A stretch of DNA of 14,234 nt from Candidatus Opitulatrix cubana (GCA_031283665.1 JAITBJ010000016.1:1-14234); one strand, 5' to 3'. Shown: positions 6,897 through 13,942, counted from the stretch's first letter. Notes: generated from the sequence alone by a model not told the origin. A program made the numbers and translations.

Positions 6897-7498
6897 TATT
6901 CACTCACCTGACCTTTTTCTTTAAAGGGCTTAAACGGAAATCCTAATTGCAAAAGCAAATCTCTTCCCTCGGCATCTGTCTTTGCAGTTGTCACAACAGT
7001 AATATCCATACCGCGCTGTCTGTCAATAGAATCTTGATTTATTTCATGAAAAACTGACTGCTCTGAAAGTCCAAAAGTATAATTTCCATTAGAATCAAAC
7101 TGCCGAGCAGAAAGACCTCTAAAATCTCTTATACGAGGAATTGCAATAGATAGCAAGCGATCTAAAAACTCCCACATTCTATCACCTCTCAAAGTCACAG
7201 CAGCGCCAATTGCTTGACCCTCTCTCAATTTGAAATTAGCAATAGACTTTTTAGCTTTATTAATTTTAGGATACTGACCCGTGATAATAGATATATCAGA
7301 TATAGCGCCCTGCATCAGCTTAGAATCTTTTGCAGCAGCGCCCACTCCCATATTCACAACTATTTTTGTTAAATTAGGAACCTCATTCACATTTTTATAG
7401 TTATGAGCTTTTTGCAATTCAGGAATTATAATTGAAGAGTATTTTTCCTTTAATCTAGGCTTTACTCTTTTTGCATTATCTGTGGATTTATCAGCCAT
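6896..7498 (-). CDS. rplE: 50S ribosomal protein L5 (uL5)
   Basis: L5 binds 5S rRNA and contacts tRNA and the 30S head from the central protuberance. The 200 residues are slightly longer than the usual 180 because of a basic N-terminal addition (MADKSTDNAKRVKPRL) before LKEKYSSIIIPEL. Conserved blocks include LTKIVVNMGVG, KSIANFKLREGQAIGAAVTLRGDRMWEFLDRL, IPRIRDFRGLS and the C-terminal GMDITVVTTAKTDAEGRDLL. The start overlaps the rplX stop (TAATG), with AAAGGAT upstream in the rplX coding end. Confidence 0.98.
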   Translation of the reverse strand: MADKSTDNAKRVKPRLKEKYSSIIIPELQKAHNYKNVNEVPNLTKIVVNMGVGAAAKDSKLMQGAISDISIITGQYPKINKAKKSIANFKLREGQAIGAAVTLRGDRMWEFLDRLLSIAIPRIRDFRGLSARQFDSNGNYTFGLSEQSVFHEINQDSIDRQRGMDITVVTTAKTDAEGRDLLLQLGFPFKPFKEKGQVSE

Positions 7499-7839
7499 TA
7501 CTCAATATCCTTTCCTGTCTTTTTAGAGATTCTAATTCTTTTTGGTTTACCACTGCCCGATGAGTTTTCAATTCTATATCCTACTCTTGTAGCAGATTTT
7601 TTCGAACTTGAAGCTAACACTTTCACATTTGAAATATGTATAGAGTTTTCAATAGTTTCAATGCCGCCTGTTTTAGTTCCTCTATCTGTCTGACCAGGCT
7701 TATTATGCTTTTTAGCTCTTTGAATACCCTCTACAATAATTCTATTTCTTTTTGTTAAAACCTCTAGCACTCTACCCTCTTTGCCTCTATCTTTTCCAGT
7801 GATAACAAGCACTCTATCATTTGCTTTTACTTTCGCCAT
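7498..7839 (-). CDS. rplX: 50S ribosomal protein L24 (uL24)
   Basis: L24 initiates 50S assembly and sits near the exit tunnel. The 113 residues begin with a KOW motif (NDRVLVITGKDRGKEGRVLEV), then VEGIQRAKKHNKP, and end with the RVGYRIENSSGSGKPKRI type C-terminus. The start overlaps the rplN stop (TAATG). It is preceded by GGAGGTGAT, a full 9-nt match to the standard anti-Shine-Dalgarno of 16S rRNA and the strongest ribosome-binding site in the window. Confidence 0.98.
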   Translation of the reverse strand: MAKVKANDRVLVITGKDRGKEGRVLEVLTKRNRIIVEGIQRAKKHNKPGQTDRGTKTGGIETIENSIHISNVKVLASSSKKSATRVGYRIENSSGSGKPKRIRISKKTGKDIE

Positions 7840-8210
7840 TATATCACCTCCGGAGCTAGCGATATTATTCTCATAAATCTTTTATCTCTCAATTCTCTAC
7901 CTACAGGACCGAATATACGAGTACCTCTTGGATCATTTGAACCACCTTGCAAAATCACAGCAGCATTTTCATCAAATCTTATATAGCTACCATCTGGGCG
8001 GCGGTTTTCTTTCACTGTTCTTACTACCACAGCTGTGACCACCTCACCTTTTTTTACGCCTCCACCTGGATTAGCATCTTTAATTGTAGCTACTATTTTA
8101 TCTCCAATAGTCGCGTATCTTCTACCAGAGCCGCCCAGAACACGGATACAAAGTATTTCTTTTGCACCTGTGTTATCAGCTACTTTTAGTCGAGATTCTT
8201 GTTGTATCAT
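7839..8210 (-). CDS. rplN: 50S ribosomal protein L14 (uL14)
   Basis: L14 sits at the subunit interface, forms inter-subunit bridges and is the docking site of the silencing factor RsfS. The protein is 123 residues, within a residue or two of the usual 122. It has the opening MIQQESRLKVADNTGAKEI, the LGGSGRRYATIGD turn, RPDGSYIRFDENAAVIL and the closing GTRIFGPVGRELRDKRFMRIISLAPEVI. It starts 9 bp after rpsQ with an AGGAT Shine-Dalgarno. This is the classical S10/spc boundary, and no promoter or terminator fits in the gap, so the two operons are fused here. Confidence 0.99.
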   Translation of the reverse strand: MIQQESRLKVADNTGAKEILCIRVLGGSGRRYATIGDKIVATIKDANPGGGVKKGEVVTAVVVRTVKENRRPDGSYIRFDENAAVILQGGSNDPRGTRIFGPVGRELRDKRFMRIISLAPEVI

Positions 8211-8219
8211 ATTAAATCC

Positions 8220-8501
8220 TTATTTAGCCTTTTCAATTATTTCTACTAATCTCCATCGCTTACCTGCTGAAAGAGGTCGTGTCTCTTGAATGCTCACTAA
8301 ATCGCCAATGCCTGCTTTTTCTTTTTCATCATGTGCTTTAAATTTAGTAGATTTTTGAACCACTTTTCCATAAAGAGGATGCTTTACTCTAGAATCTACT
8401 CTAACCACAATAGTTTTTTGCATTTTATCACTTACTACATAACCACGACGAGTTTTTCTGTATGGTCTATTAGTAGGCGATAATTTCTTTTCTACAGTCA
8501 T
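8220..8501 (-). CDS. rpsQ: 30S ribosomal protein S17 (uS17)
   Basis: S17 is a primary 16S rRNA binder with an OB fold. The 93 residues include RGYVVSDKMQKTIVVRVDSRVKHPLYGKVV, the KFKAHDEKEKAGIGDLVSIQETRPLS block and the C-terminal KRWRLVEII, all diagnostic. A basic N-terminal lead (EKKLSPTNRPYRKTRRG) precedes the core. The start overlaps the rpmC stop (TAATG). Its weak GAGAG Shine-Dalgarno lies in the last codons of the L29 tail, so S17 synthesis should depend on ribosomes traversing that tail. Confidence 0.98.
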   Translation of the reverse strand: MTVEKKLSPTNRPYRKTRRGYVVSDKMQKTIVVRVDSRVKHPLYGKVVQKSTKFKAHDEKEKAGIGDLVSIQETRPLSAGKRWRLVEIIEKAK

Positions 8502-8983
8502 TATTTACTCTCTTTCGTGATTGTTGCCTTTTTTGGAGCTGCTTTCTTTGCAGTCCCTTTTTTAACAGGTGCTTTTTTGGCAGCAGGTTTTTTAGCAACT
8601 GTTTTCTTAGCAACAGGTTTTTTTGCAGCTGTCTTTTTAACAGTAGTTTCTTTTGCAGCAGGTTTTTTAGTTGCAGGCTTCTTATCTGCTACTTTTTTAT
8701 CTGTTTTTGATTTTGATTTTTTAGAAGCAGTTTTGCTGTCGTCAGAAGTGACTGCTTGAGGCGCAGTTCTAACTTTTAAACGGCGCTCTTGCAAAACAGT
8801 TTCTATTCTAGCTATATCTCTTCTCACAGCTTTCAATCTGCCGTGAGTTTCTAGCTGACCTGTAGCTTTTTGAAAACGCAATTTGAAAAGTTCCTCTTTG
8901 CAATTTTTCAATTCAGATTCCAGATTCTGATTGTCAAGAGCATCTAGGGATTGTATAGTAAATTGAGGTGAACCAATAGGCAT
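8501..8983 (-). CDS. rpmC: 50S ribosomal protein L29 (uL29) with a long Lys/Ala-rich C-terminal tail
   Basis: L29 sits near the tunnel exit, by the docking site of SRP and trigger factor. The core covers residues about 10-70, two helices with CKEELFKLRFQKATGQLE and LKAVRRDIARIETVLQERR. Usual L29 is 60-75 residues; this one is 160. From residue 71 a basic tail begins, and residues 101-155 form eleven consecutive pentads of the KKxxx type (KKPAT, KKPAA, KETTV, KKTAA, KKPVA and so on), like histone H1 or mycobacterial HupB tails. I choose the ATG at 8983 because AGGAGGTT lies 8-9 nt upstream and it forms a TAATG overlap with rplP. An upstream in-frame Met at 9019 lies inside rplP and has no such site. 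Confidence 0.95.
   Translation of the reverse strand: MPIGSPQFTIQSLDALDNQNLESELKNCKEELFKLRFQKATGQLETHGRLKAVRRDIARIETVLQERRLKVRTAPQAVTSDDSKTASKKSKSKTDKKVADKKPATKKPAAKETTVKKTAAKKPVAKKTVAKKPAAKKAPVKKGTAKKAAPKKATITKESK
8519..8683 (-). repeat. Degenerate 15-bp tandem repeat coding for KKxxx pentads (x11)
   Basis: Within rpmC, 165 bp divide exactly into eleven 15-bp units, each coding for Lys-Lys (once Lys-Glu) plus three residues drawn mainly from Ala, Pro, Thr and Val. The units differ at the DNA level, so the array is old or is held at the protein level rather than being a recent slippage product. On the plus strand it reads as a hydrophobic shadow frame, which I do not regard as a gene. Confidence 0.85.
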
Positions 8984-9402
8984 TAGTCTAAACCTCCTGC
9001 TCTTGATATAAAGCGGCATTTCAAAGGCAGCTTATGAATTGCTCTTGTCATAGCCTCTTTTGCTGTATGCTCATCTACACCAGCAAGCTCAAAAAGCACT
9101 CTACCTCTTTTTACATTTGCCACCCACCACTCAGGATTTCCTTTTCCAGAACCCATTCTTGATTCTGCAGGATGCTGCGTTAGTGGACGATCTGTAAAGA
9201 TATTAATCCAAACTTTACCACCGCGCTTAATATATCTAGTCATAGCAATACGAGCAGCTTCTACTTGTCTATTAGTCACATAATGAGACTCTAAAGCCTG
9301 AATAGCGTAATCACCGAAGTTTATTCTATTTCCGCCCTTTGATGCGCCTCTTCTTTTAGGAGAATGCTGGCGTCTCCATTCTACTTTTTTAGGAATTAAC
9401 AT
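8983..9402 (-). CDS. rplP: 50S ribosomal protein L16 (uL16)
   Basis: L16 helps form the A-site tRNA corridor beside the peptidyl transferase centre. The 139 residues include MLIPKKVEWRRQHSPKRRG, FGDYAIQALESHYVTNRQ, EAARIAMTRYIKRGGKVWI and the signature PAESRMGSGKGNPEWWVA with its functional Arg-Met-Gly-Ser-Gly loop, closing with HKLPLKCRFISR. The start overlaps the rpsC stop (TAATG) behind an AAGGAG Shine-Dalgarno encoded by the last rpsC codons. Confidence 0.99.
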   Translation of the reverse strand: MLIPKKVEWRRQHSPKRRGASKGGNRINFGDYAIQALESHYVTNRQVEAARIAMTRYIKRGGKVWINIFTDRPLTQHPAESRMGSGKGNPEWWVANVKRGRVLFELAGVDEHTAKEAMTRAIHKLPLKCRFISRAGGLD

Positions 9403-10127
9403 TATTTGCTCTCCTTTTTAGTCTCAGCCACTTTTTGAGGAGCTTTCTGCTGTTTATCAGCTTTCACCTGTTTTGCTTCATACTCTTTTTGAGTCATATC
9501 TCCTCTATAGATCCAAACTTTCACACCTATTTTTCCAAAAGTGGTATCTGCTTCATAAAATCCATAATCTATATTAGCTCTCAAAGTGTGCAAAGGCACT
9601 CTACCCTCTCTATAAAACTCTGCTCTGCTCATTTCAGCGCCGCCAAGTCTTCCAGAGCATTGAACTCTTACACCTTTTGCGCCTAATCGGAAAGCAGACT
9701 GCATAGCTCTTCTCATAGCTCTTCTAAAAGAGACTCTGTTTTCGAGCTGCTCTGCTACACCTTGTGCTGCTAATTGAGCATCCATCTCTGGATTTTTCAC
9801 CTCTAAAATGTTTAGCTGAATCTGCTTTTTAGTCAGCTTCTCTAAAATAGATCTTAATTTATCAGCCTCTGCACCTTGGCGGCCTATAACTATTCCTGGT
9901 CGCGCTGTGAAAATATCTACTCTAACTCTGTCTTTTATTCTTTCTATATTAATATGACTTATTCCTGCTCTTTTTAGTCTCTTTTCAAGAACAGATCTAA
10001 TTTTCACATCTTCTGCCACATAATCTGCATAAGATATATCACCTTGTCCGCTTGTTGCAAACCAAGAAGATCTAAAATCTGTAGTGATGCCTAATCTATA
10101 ACCAAAAGGATGAACTTTTTGACCCAT
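9402..10127 (-). CDS. rpsC: 30S ribosomal protein S3 (uS3)
   Basis: S3 lines the mRNA entry tunnel and contributes to the ribosomal helicase. The 241 residues run from MGQKVHPFGYRLGITTDFRSSWF through the KH domain (VDIFTARPGIVIGRQGAEADKLR) to the C-terminal domain with RRAMRRAMQSAFRLGAKGV, GRLGGAEMSRAEFYREGRVPLHTLRA and KVWIYRGD. A short basic, probably disordered tail ends in TKKESK. The start overlaps the rplV stop (TAATG) with AAGGAG just upstream. Confidence 0.99.
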   Translation of the reverse strand: MGQKVHPFGYRLGITTDFRSSWFATSGQGDISYADYVAEDVKIRSVLEKRLKRAGISHINIERIKDRVRVDIFTARPGIVIGRQGAEADKLRSILEKLTKKQIQLNILEVKNPEMDAQLAAQGVAEQLENRVSFRRAMRRAMQSAFRLGAKGVRVQCSGRLGGAEMSRAEFYREGRVPLHTLRANIDYGFYEADTTFGKIGVKVWIYRGDMTQKEYEAKQVKADKQQKAPQKVAETKKESK

Positions 10128-10525
10128 TATTTACTCTCCTTTTTAGTATTAGCATTTTTATTATTAGCGCTGTCATTATTTGTTAATGTGATTGTAATAT
10201 GTGATGATTTTTTAAACATTCTATCAGCTCTGCCTTTTGCTCTCATCTTTAATCTTTTTTGAGTAGGTCCCTCATCCACTAAAACTTCTTTTACTACTAA
10301 ATTAGATGTGTCAGATGCAGACTCATTTTTCACTTGAAAGTTGCTCATATTGGATCTGAGAAGTTTCTCCATAGGCTCTGAAACAGCTTGAGGCTGAAAA
10401 CGCAAAATATCTAATGCTGCATCAGCTTTTTTGCCACGAATAAGTTTTGCAATTCTTCTTGCCTTTAGTGGTGTAACACGCAAATACTTTAGTTTAGCTG
10501 TATACTCTTGATTTTCATCAGCCAT
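10127..10525 (-). CDS. rplV: 50S ribosomal protein L22 (uL22)
   Basis: L22 reaches with a beta-hairpin into the exit tunnel and forms part of the macrolide-binding constriction. The 132 residues include AKLKYLRVTPLKARRIAKLIRGK, LLRSNMSN and the hairpin VDEGPTQKRLKMRAKGRADRM. In that hairpin a Met occupies the place where E. coli and many actinobacteria have Pro. A 17-residue Asn/Lys-rich tail extends the usual end and closes with TKKESK, the same ending as S3. The start overlaps the rpsS stop (TAATG) with GGAGAG upstream. Confidence 0.98.
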   Translation of the reverse strand: MADENQEYTAKLKYLRVTPLKARRIAKLIRGKKADAALDILRFQPQAVSEPMEKLLRSNMSNFQVKNESASDTSNLVVKEVLVDEGPTQKRLKMRAKGRADRMFKKSSHITITLTNNDSANNKNANTKKESK

Positions 10526-10806
10526 TAGACTCTCCTTGCTTTCTTATCATCATTTGCATGACCGCGAAATGTGCGAGTAGGCGCAAATTCACCAAGTTTA
10601 TGTCCTACCATAGACTCTGTAATAAAAACAGGATTATGCTTTCTTCCATCGTGAACGGCAATAGTGTGACCTATAAAATCAGGAGTAACCATAGATCTGC
10701 GAGACCATGTTTTGATAACAGTTTTTTTGCCACCGTCATTCATAGCATCTACTTTTTTCTGTAAATGGTCATCTACAAAAGGTCCTTTTTTTAAACTTCT
10801 TGACAT
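10525..10806 (-). CDS. rpsS: 30S ribosomal protein S19 (uS19)
   Basis: S19 binds the 16S rRNA 3' domain in the 30S head as a complex with S13 and contacts A-site tRNA. The 93 residues are highly conserved: MSRSLKKGPFVDDHL, IKTWSRRSMVTPDFIGHTIAVHDGRKHNPVFI and MVGHKLGEFAPTRTFRGHANDDKK. GGAGAT precedes the ATG by 5 nt, and it follows rplB by 8 bp. Confidence 0.99.
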   Translation of the reverse strand: MSRSLKKGPFVDDHLQKKVDAMNDGGKKTVIKTWSRRSMVTPDFIGHTIAVHDGRKHNPVFITESMVGHKLGEFAPTRTFRGHANDDKKARRV

Positions 10807-10814
10807 AAAATCTC

Positions 10815-11651
10815 CTATTTTCTCTTATTCTTAGGTCGTCTGCGAACAATTAGTTTATTAGTTTTATTTTTAGGATGACGAGTCTTTGCTTCAGGCTTGC
10901 CCCAAGGGCTCACAGGGTGTCTACCTCCTGATGTTCTTCCCTCACCGCCTCCGTGCGGATGATCGACTGGATTCATAACCACACCTCTAACTGTAGGCTT
11001 CACACCTAAATGACGCTTTCTGCCAGCTTTTCCTAAACTCAAGTTCATATATTCTGCATTAGAAACTTCGCCTACTGTAGCTCTGCATTTAGCGCTAACA
11101 TTTCTAATTTCTCCTGATGGCATTTTAAGCTGTGCATAAGGACCATCTTTTGCCACAAGCTGAACTGCTGCACCAGCTGATCGTGCAATTTTTGCACCGC
11201 CTAAAGGAATTATCTCAATAGAATGAATCATAGTTCCTACAGGGATATTTCTCAGAGGCAAATTATTTCCCACTTTAATATCGGCCTTTGGACCGTTTTC
11301 AATCACGGTACCTTGTTTCAAACCATTTGGGGCAATAATATAAGATTTAGAACCGTCAAAATAATGCAAAAGTGCTATTCTCGCATTTCTATTAGGGTCA
11401 TATTCTATATGAGCTACTTTGGCATTCACACCATCTTTTCCGTAGCGTTTAAAGTCTATTAGTCTATATTGTCTTTTATGTCCTCCACCTATATGTCTAA
11501 CAGATATTTGTCCTTTAGAATTTCTTCCGCCTGATTTAGGGTTAGGGCGTAAAAGACTTTTTTCAGGTTTTGAGCGTGTAATTTCAGAAAAATCTGCAAC
11601 TGATGCACCTCTCATACCTGGTGTAGTAGGTTTATATTTTCTTATTGCCAT
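10815..11651 (-). CDS. rplB: 50S ribosomal protein L2 (uL2)
   Basis: L2 is needed for subunit association and peptidyl transferase function. The 278 residues show the OB and SH3-like domains (SVRHIGGGHKRQYRLIDFKR; ALLHYFDGSKSYIIAPNGL). The invariant MNPVDHPHGGGEGRTSGGRHPVSPWG contains the catalytically linked His in DHPHGGGEG, and a basic C-terminus LIVRRRPKNKRK follows. The length is normal. The ribosome-binding site is weak (AGGTAAT, 10 nt or so before ATG). Confidence 0.99.
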   Translation of the reverse strand: MAIRKYKPTTPGMRGASVADFSEITRSKPEKSLLRPNPKSGGRNSKGQISVRHIGGGHKRQYRLIDFKRYGKDGVNAKVAHIEYDPNRNARIALLHYFDGSKSYIIAPNGLKQGTVIENGPKADIKVGNNLPLRNIPVGTMIHSIEIIPLGGAKIARSAGAAVQLVAKDGPYAQLKMPSGEIRNVSAKCRATVGEVSNAEYMNLSLGKAGRKRHLGVKPTVRGVVMNPVDHPHGGGEGRTSGGRHPVSPWGKPEAKTRHPKNKTNKLIVRRRPKNKRK

Positions 11652-11668
11652 AATTTATTACCTATCTA

Positions 11669-11959
11669 TTAACCTTGTCCAAACACATCTATTGTTTGAC
11701 CTTGTTTCAAAGTGACTATTGCATGCTTTATATCAGAGCGCTTTGCAATAGTGCCCATTCTAGTTCTTGAAGTTTTGCCTTTTCTATTAAGTGTGTTTAC
11801 TTTTTCTACTTTCACATCAAAAATAGATTCTACAGCATTTTTAATCTGTGTTTTATTAGAGTCTTTATTTACTACAAAAGTGTATTTACCCTCGTCAATT
11901 CGTGAATAAGATTTTTCGCTAATTACAGGAGTAATTAAAATATCATAAGGTGTTTTCAT
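11669..11959 (-). CDS. rplW: 50S ribosomal protein L23 (uL23)
   Basis: L23 sits at the tunnel exit and is the docking point for trigger factor and SRP. The 96 residues start with YDILITPVISEKSYSRIDEGKYTFVV and continue with NKTQIKNAVESIFDVKVEKVNTLNRKGK, the usual order, ending with VTLKQGQTIDVF. The ATG follows the rplD stop directly (TAA then ATG with no gap), and AAGGATGG lies upstream within rplD. Confidence 0.98.
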   Translation of the reverse strand: MKTPYDILITPVISEKSYSRIDEGKYTFVVNKDSNKTQIKNAVESIFDVKVEKVNTLNRKGKTSRTRMGTIAKRSDIKHAIVTLKQGQTIDVFGQG

Positions 11960-12622
11960 TTATTTACCATCCTTTATTTTGCTTTTAGTCCTTTCAATAA
12001 AACCATCATACGCTGCTTTTGTGAAAGTCACAGCATCATTTACAAGCACATCATAGCAATTTAGCTGATCTTCATAACATAAATGCACTTGCGCAGGATT
12101 TGCTAATGATTTAATAGTTTTTTGCTCATCACGATTTACAACTATTAAAGTAGAATCATTTGTAATCTTTTCAAGAGTTTTCAAAGCTGTTTTAGTATTT
12201 GGTTTATCAGCAATTCCAAAGTCGTTCACTATAAACACTTTTTTAGCATTTGCTCTATTTGACAAAACACTACATAAAGATGAGAAAATAATTTTCTTAT
12301 TTACTCTTTGAGAATAATCTCTTGGCTTAGGTCCAAAAACAATTCCTCCGCCTCTCATTTGAGGAGCGCGGGTGGTTCCCTGTCTAGCTCGACCTGTACC
12401 TTTTTGTCTAAAAGGCTTTTTTCCGCCACCTGAAACCTCTGCACGAGTTTTTGTGGAGTGAGTTCCCTGTCTTGCGGCTGCTCTTTGTGCTGTAACCACT
12501 TGATGAATAGTAGGAATAGACGCCTGAATATCAGCTTCAGACTTTCCAAAAATCAACTCAGGAGCTGTTACAGATTCTGCAACTTTGCCCTTTGAGTCAT
12601 ATATATCTAATTTCACAGCCAC
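11960..12622 (-). CDS. rplD: 50S ribosomal protein L4 (uL4), GTG start
   Basis: L4 lines the exit tunnel; in E. coli it also represses the S10 operon. The 220 residues contain the tunnel loop GGGKKPFRQKGTGRARQGTTRAPQMRGGG, with Phe where E. coli has Trp, and RDYSQRVNKKIIFSSLCSVLSNR. The start is GTG (MAVKLDIYD), 2 bp after rplC, with AGGTGG about 7 nt upstream. It is the only non-ATG start I chose in the block, which may lower L4 initiation relative to its neighbours. Confidence 0.98.
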   Translation of the reverse strand: MAVKLDIYDSKGKVAESVTAPELIFGKSEADIQASIPTIHQVVTAQRAAARQGTHSTKTRAEVSGGGKKPFRQKGTGRARQGTTRAPQMRGGGIVFGPKPRDYSQRVNKKIIFSSLCSVLSNRANAKKVFIVNDFGIADKPNTKTALKTLEKITNDSTLIVVNRDEQKTIKSLANPAQVHLCYEDQLNCYDVLVNDAVTFTKAAYDGFIERTKSKIKDGK

Positions 12623-12624
12623 TT

Positions 12625-13281
12625 TTATGCCACCTTTACTGCATTTTTTACAACTACTATAGAGCCTCTGCCCCCAGGTACAGCACCTTTTATTAGCAAA
12701 TAGCCTTTTTCATTGTCTTTTGCAAAAAGCACCAAGTTTTGAATAGTCTTTTTCAATCCGCCCATTCTGCCTGACATTCTCAAACCTTTGAAAACTCTTC
12801 CAGGTGTAGCACATGCACCAATTGATCCAGGTTTGCGGTGATTTCTATGAGCACCATGCGATGATGAAACTCCAGCAAAATTATAGCGTTTCATAGTTCC
12901 TGCAAAACCTTTACCTTTTGTAGTGCCAGAAACGTCTACAATTGTGCCTACATCAAATTGGTCAATGTTTAATTCTTGACCTAGTTTATATTCTTTAACA
13001 TCTTTTGTTTGAAACTCTACTAAATATCTTCTTGGAGGCACTTTTGCTTTTTCAAAATGGCCCTTTACTGCTTTAGTCACTTTTTTAGGGTCTATCTGTC
13101 CATAAGCTAACTGCACGCTATCATAGCCATCAGTAGTAGCTGTCTTAATTTGTGTAACTACATTTGATCCTACATCTATTACAGTGACTGGCACAAATAC
13201 ACCGCTTTCATCCCAAAGCTGAGTCATACCAAGTTTTTTGCCTATAAGTGCTTTTCTTTTTTCGTTTTGTTTTGCAGCCAT
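12625..13281 (-). CDS. rplC: 50S ribosomal protein L3 (uL3)
   Basis: L3 is an early-assembly protein that extends a finger close to the peptidyl transferase centre. The 218 residues begin with a basic lead and IGKKLGMTQLWDESGVFVPVTVIDVG. The signature follows as KGKGFAGTMKRYNFAG, SHGAHRNHRKPGSIGACATPGRVFKGLRMSGRMGG. In the PGSIG segment, Gln is methylated in E. coli (GSIGQ), but Ala stands here, as in actinobacterial L3. It lies 27 bp after rpsJ with only a weak purine-rich ribosome-binding site (AGAAAG). Confidence 0.99.
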   Translation of the reverse strand: MAAKQNEKRKALIGKKLGMTQLWDESGVFVPVTVIDVGSNVVTQIKTATTDGYDSVQLAYGQIDPKKVTKAVKGHFEKAKVPPRRYLVEFQTKDVKEYKLGQELNIDQFDVGTIVDVSGTTKGKGFAGTMKRYNFAGVSSSHGAHRNHRKPGSIGACATPGRVFKGLRMSGRMGGLKKTIQNLVLFAKDNEKGYLLIKGAVPGGRGSIVVVKNAVKVA

Positions 13282-13308
13282 ATTACAACTTTCTACTTTA
13301 CCAAACTC

Positions 13309-13620
13309 TTATAATTTCATTTCTATATTCACACCTGTAGGAAGCTCTAAATGCATAAGCGCATCCACAGCACCTGGTGTAGGATCTTCTATATCTAATA
13401 ATCTTTTATGTGTTCTAATTTCAAAATGCTCTCTTGAATCTTTATATTTATGTGGAGACTTTATTACGCAAAACACATTTTTGCGAGTAGGAAGTGGCAC
13501 AGGACCAATCACGTGAGATCCAGCACGGCGGACAGCATCCACAATTTTTTGCACGCTTGAATCAAGCACAGCATTATCATATGCTTTTAGCTTTATGCGT
13601 ACTACATACTTTCCAGCCAT
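13309..13620 (-). CDS. rpsJ: 30S ribosomal protein S10 (uS10)
   Basis: S10 helps assemble the 30S head and, as NusE, joins antitermination complexes with NusB. The 103 residues include IRLKAYD-like RIKLKAYDNAVLDSS, IGPVPLPTRKNVFCVIKSPHKYKDSREHFEIRTHKRLLDI and the C-terminal LPTGVNIEMKL. I choose the ATG at 13620 (MAGKYVVRIKLK), which is the usual family start and has AAAGGA 6 nt upstream. An in-frame ATG at 13644 would add MDEKKGSL but lacks a Shine-Dalgarno. This is the first gene of the block, and no fusA or tuf precedes it in the 600 bp available. Confidence 0.98.
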   Translation of the reverse strand: MAGKYVVRIKLKAYDNAVLDSSVQKIVDAVRRAGSHVIGPVPLPTRKNVFCVIKSPHKYKDSREHFEIRTHKRLLDIEDPTPGAVDALMHLELPTGVNIEMKL

Positions 13621-13687
13621 AAGGCTTCCTTTCTTTTCATCCAAGTTTATTTTTGCAAATCTAACTTTAGTTTATGTTTTTTACATT

Positions 13688-13726
13688 GCCTCTTAGACTT
13701 ACACTTAGTGCAGTATCTAAAAGCGC
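13688..13726 (-). promoter_or_regulatory. Strong hairpin in the rpsJ leader
   Basis: On the minus strand an 8-bp stem (arms 13690-13697 and 13716-13723, one G-U pair) is extended outward by two G-C pairs past a one-base bulge. Inside it continues through C-G, T-A, G-T and CAC/GTG to a TAA loop. It stands about 70-105 nt before the rpsJ ATG and, if the TATAAT at 13731-13736 is the -10, at the very 5' end of the transcript. No T-run follows, so it is not a terminator. It could stabilise the 5' end or serve as a binding site for an autoregulating ribosomal protein (L4 or another); the sequence does not say which. Confidence 0.55.
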
Positions 13727-13730
13727 TGTA

Positions 13731-13764
13731 ATTATAGTTTACAACGAATTTGAAAAAATGTCAA
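13731..13764 (-). promoter_or_regulatory. Candidate promoter of the ribosomal block
   Basis: On the minus strand a perfect TTGACA (13759-13764) lies inside an AT tract, and a perfect TATAAT (13731-13736) follows, but with a 22-nt spacer, too long for a standard sigma-70-type promoter. At 17 nt from TTGACA the hexamer is TAAACT (4 of 6). Either the TATAAT works without a matching -35, or TTGACA/TAAACT is the real pair. Both place the start about 100-110 nt before rpsJ. The position downstream of an intrinsic terminator supports a promoter here. Confidence 0.55.
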
Positions 13765-13824
13765 AAAAAATTAAAGGCATATTTTCATAAAATATTCAAT
13801 TAAATAATCGGATACACGATTTTC

Positions 13825-13851
13825 AAAAAAAATACCGCAAAAACTCGCGGT
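13825..13851 (-). terminator. Intrinsic terminator pointing toward rpsJ
   Basis: Minus strand: ACCGC, an 8-nt loop, GCGGT, one A, then eight T. The stem is short but GC-rich, with four G-C pairs of five, and is conspicuous in such AT-rich DNA. It lies about 205 nt before the rpsJ ATG and upstream of the candidate rpsJ promoter. It therefore ends an upstream transcript, probably the structured RNA described next, or acts as an attenuator for read-through. Confidence 0.7.
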
Positions 13852-13942
13852 CACGAAATGTTTAATTTTATGGGTCGCTCACTCCGCATACAGTTCTGCG
13901 ATATAGTTCACTGTATTCGACTTCCTTGCTTAAATAAGAACA

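Noticed and set aside
8517..8759. Plus-strand hydrophobic ORF of 80 codons opposite rpmC
   Set aside because: It is the antisense shadow of the Lys/Ala pentad array; AAA/AAG codons read as Phe/Leu on the other strand.
8984..9019. Longer L29 start inside rplP
   Set aside because: It lacks a Shine-Dalgarno, and AGGAGGTT directly precedes the later ATG.
13621..13644. Upstream ATG that would add eight residues to S10
   Set aside because: It has no ribosome-binding site, whereas the internal ATG has AAAGGA at good spacing and matches the usual S10 start.
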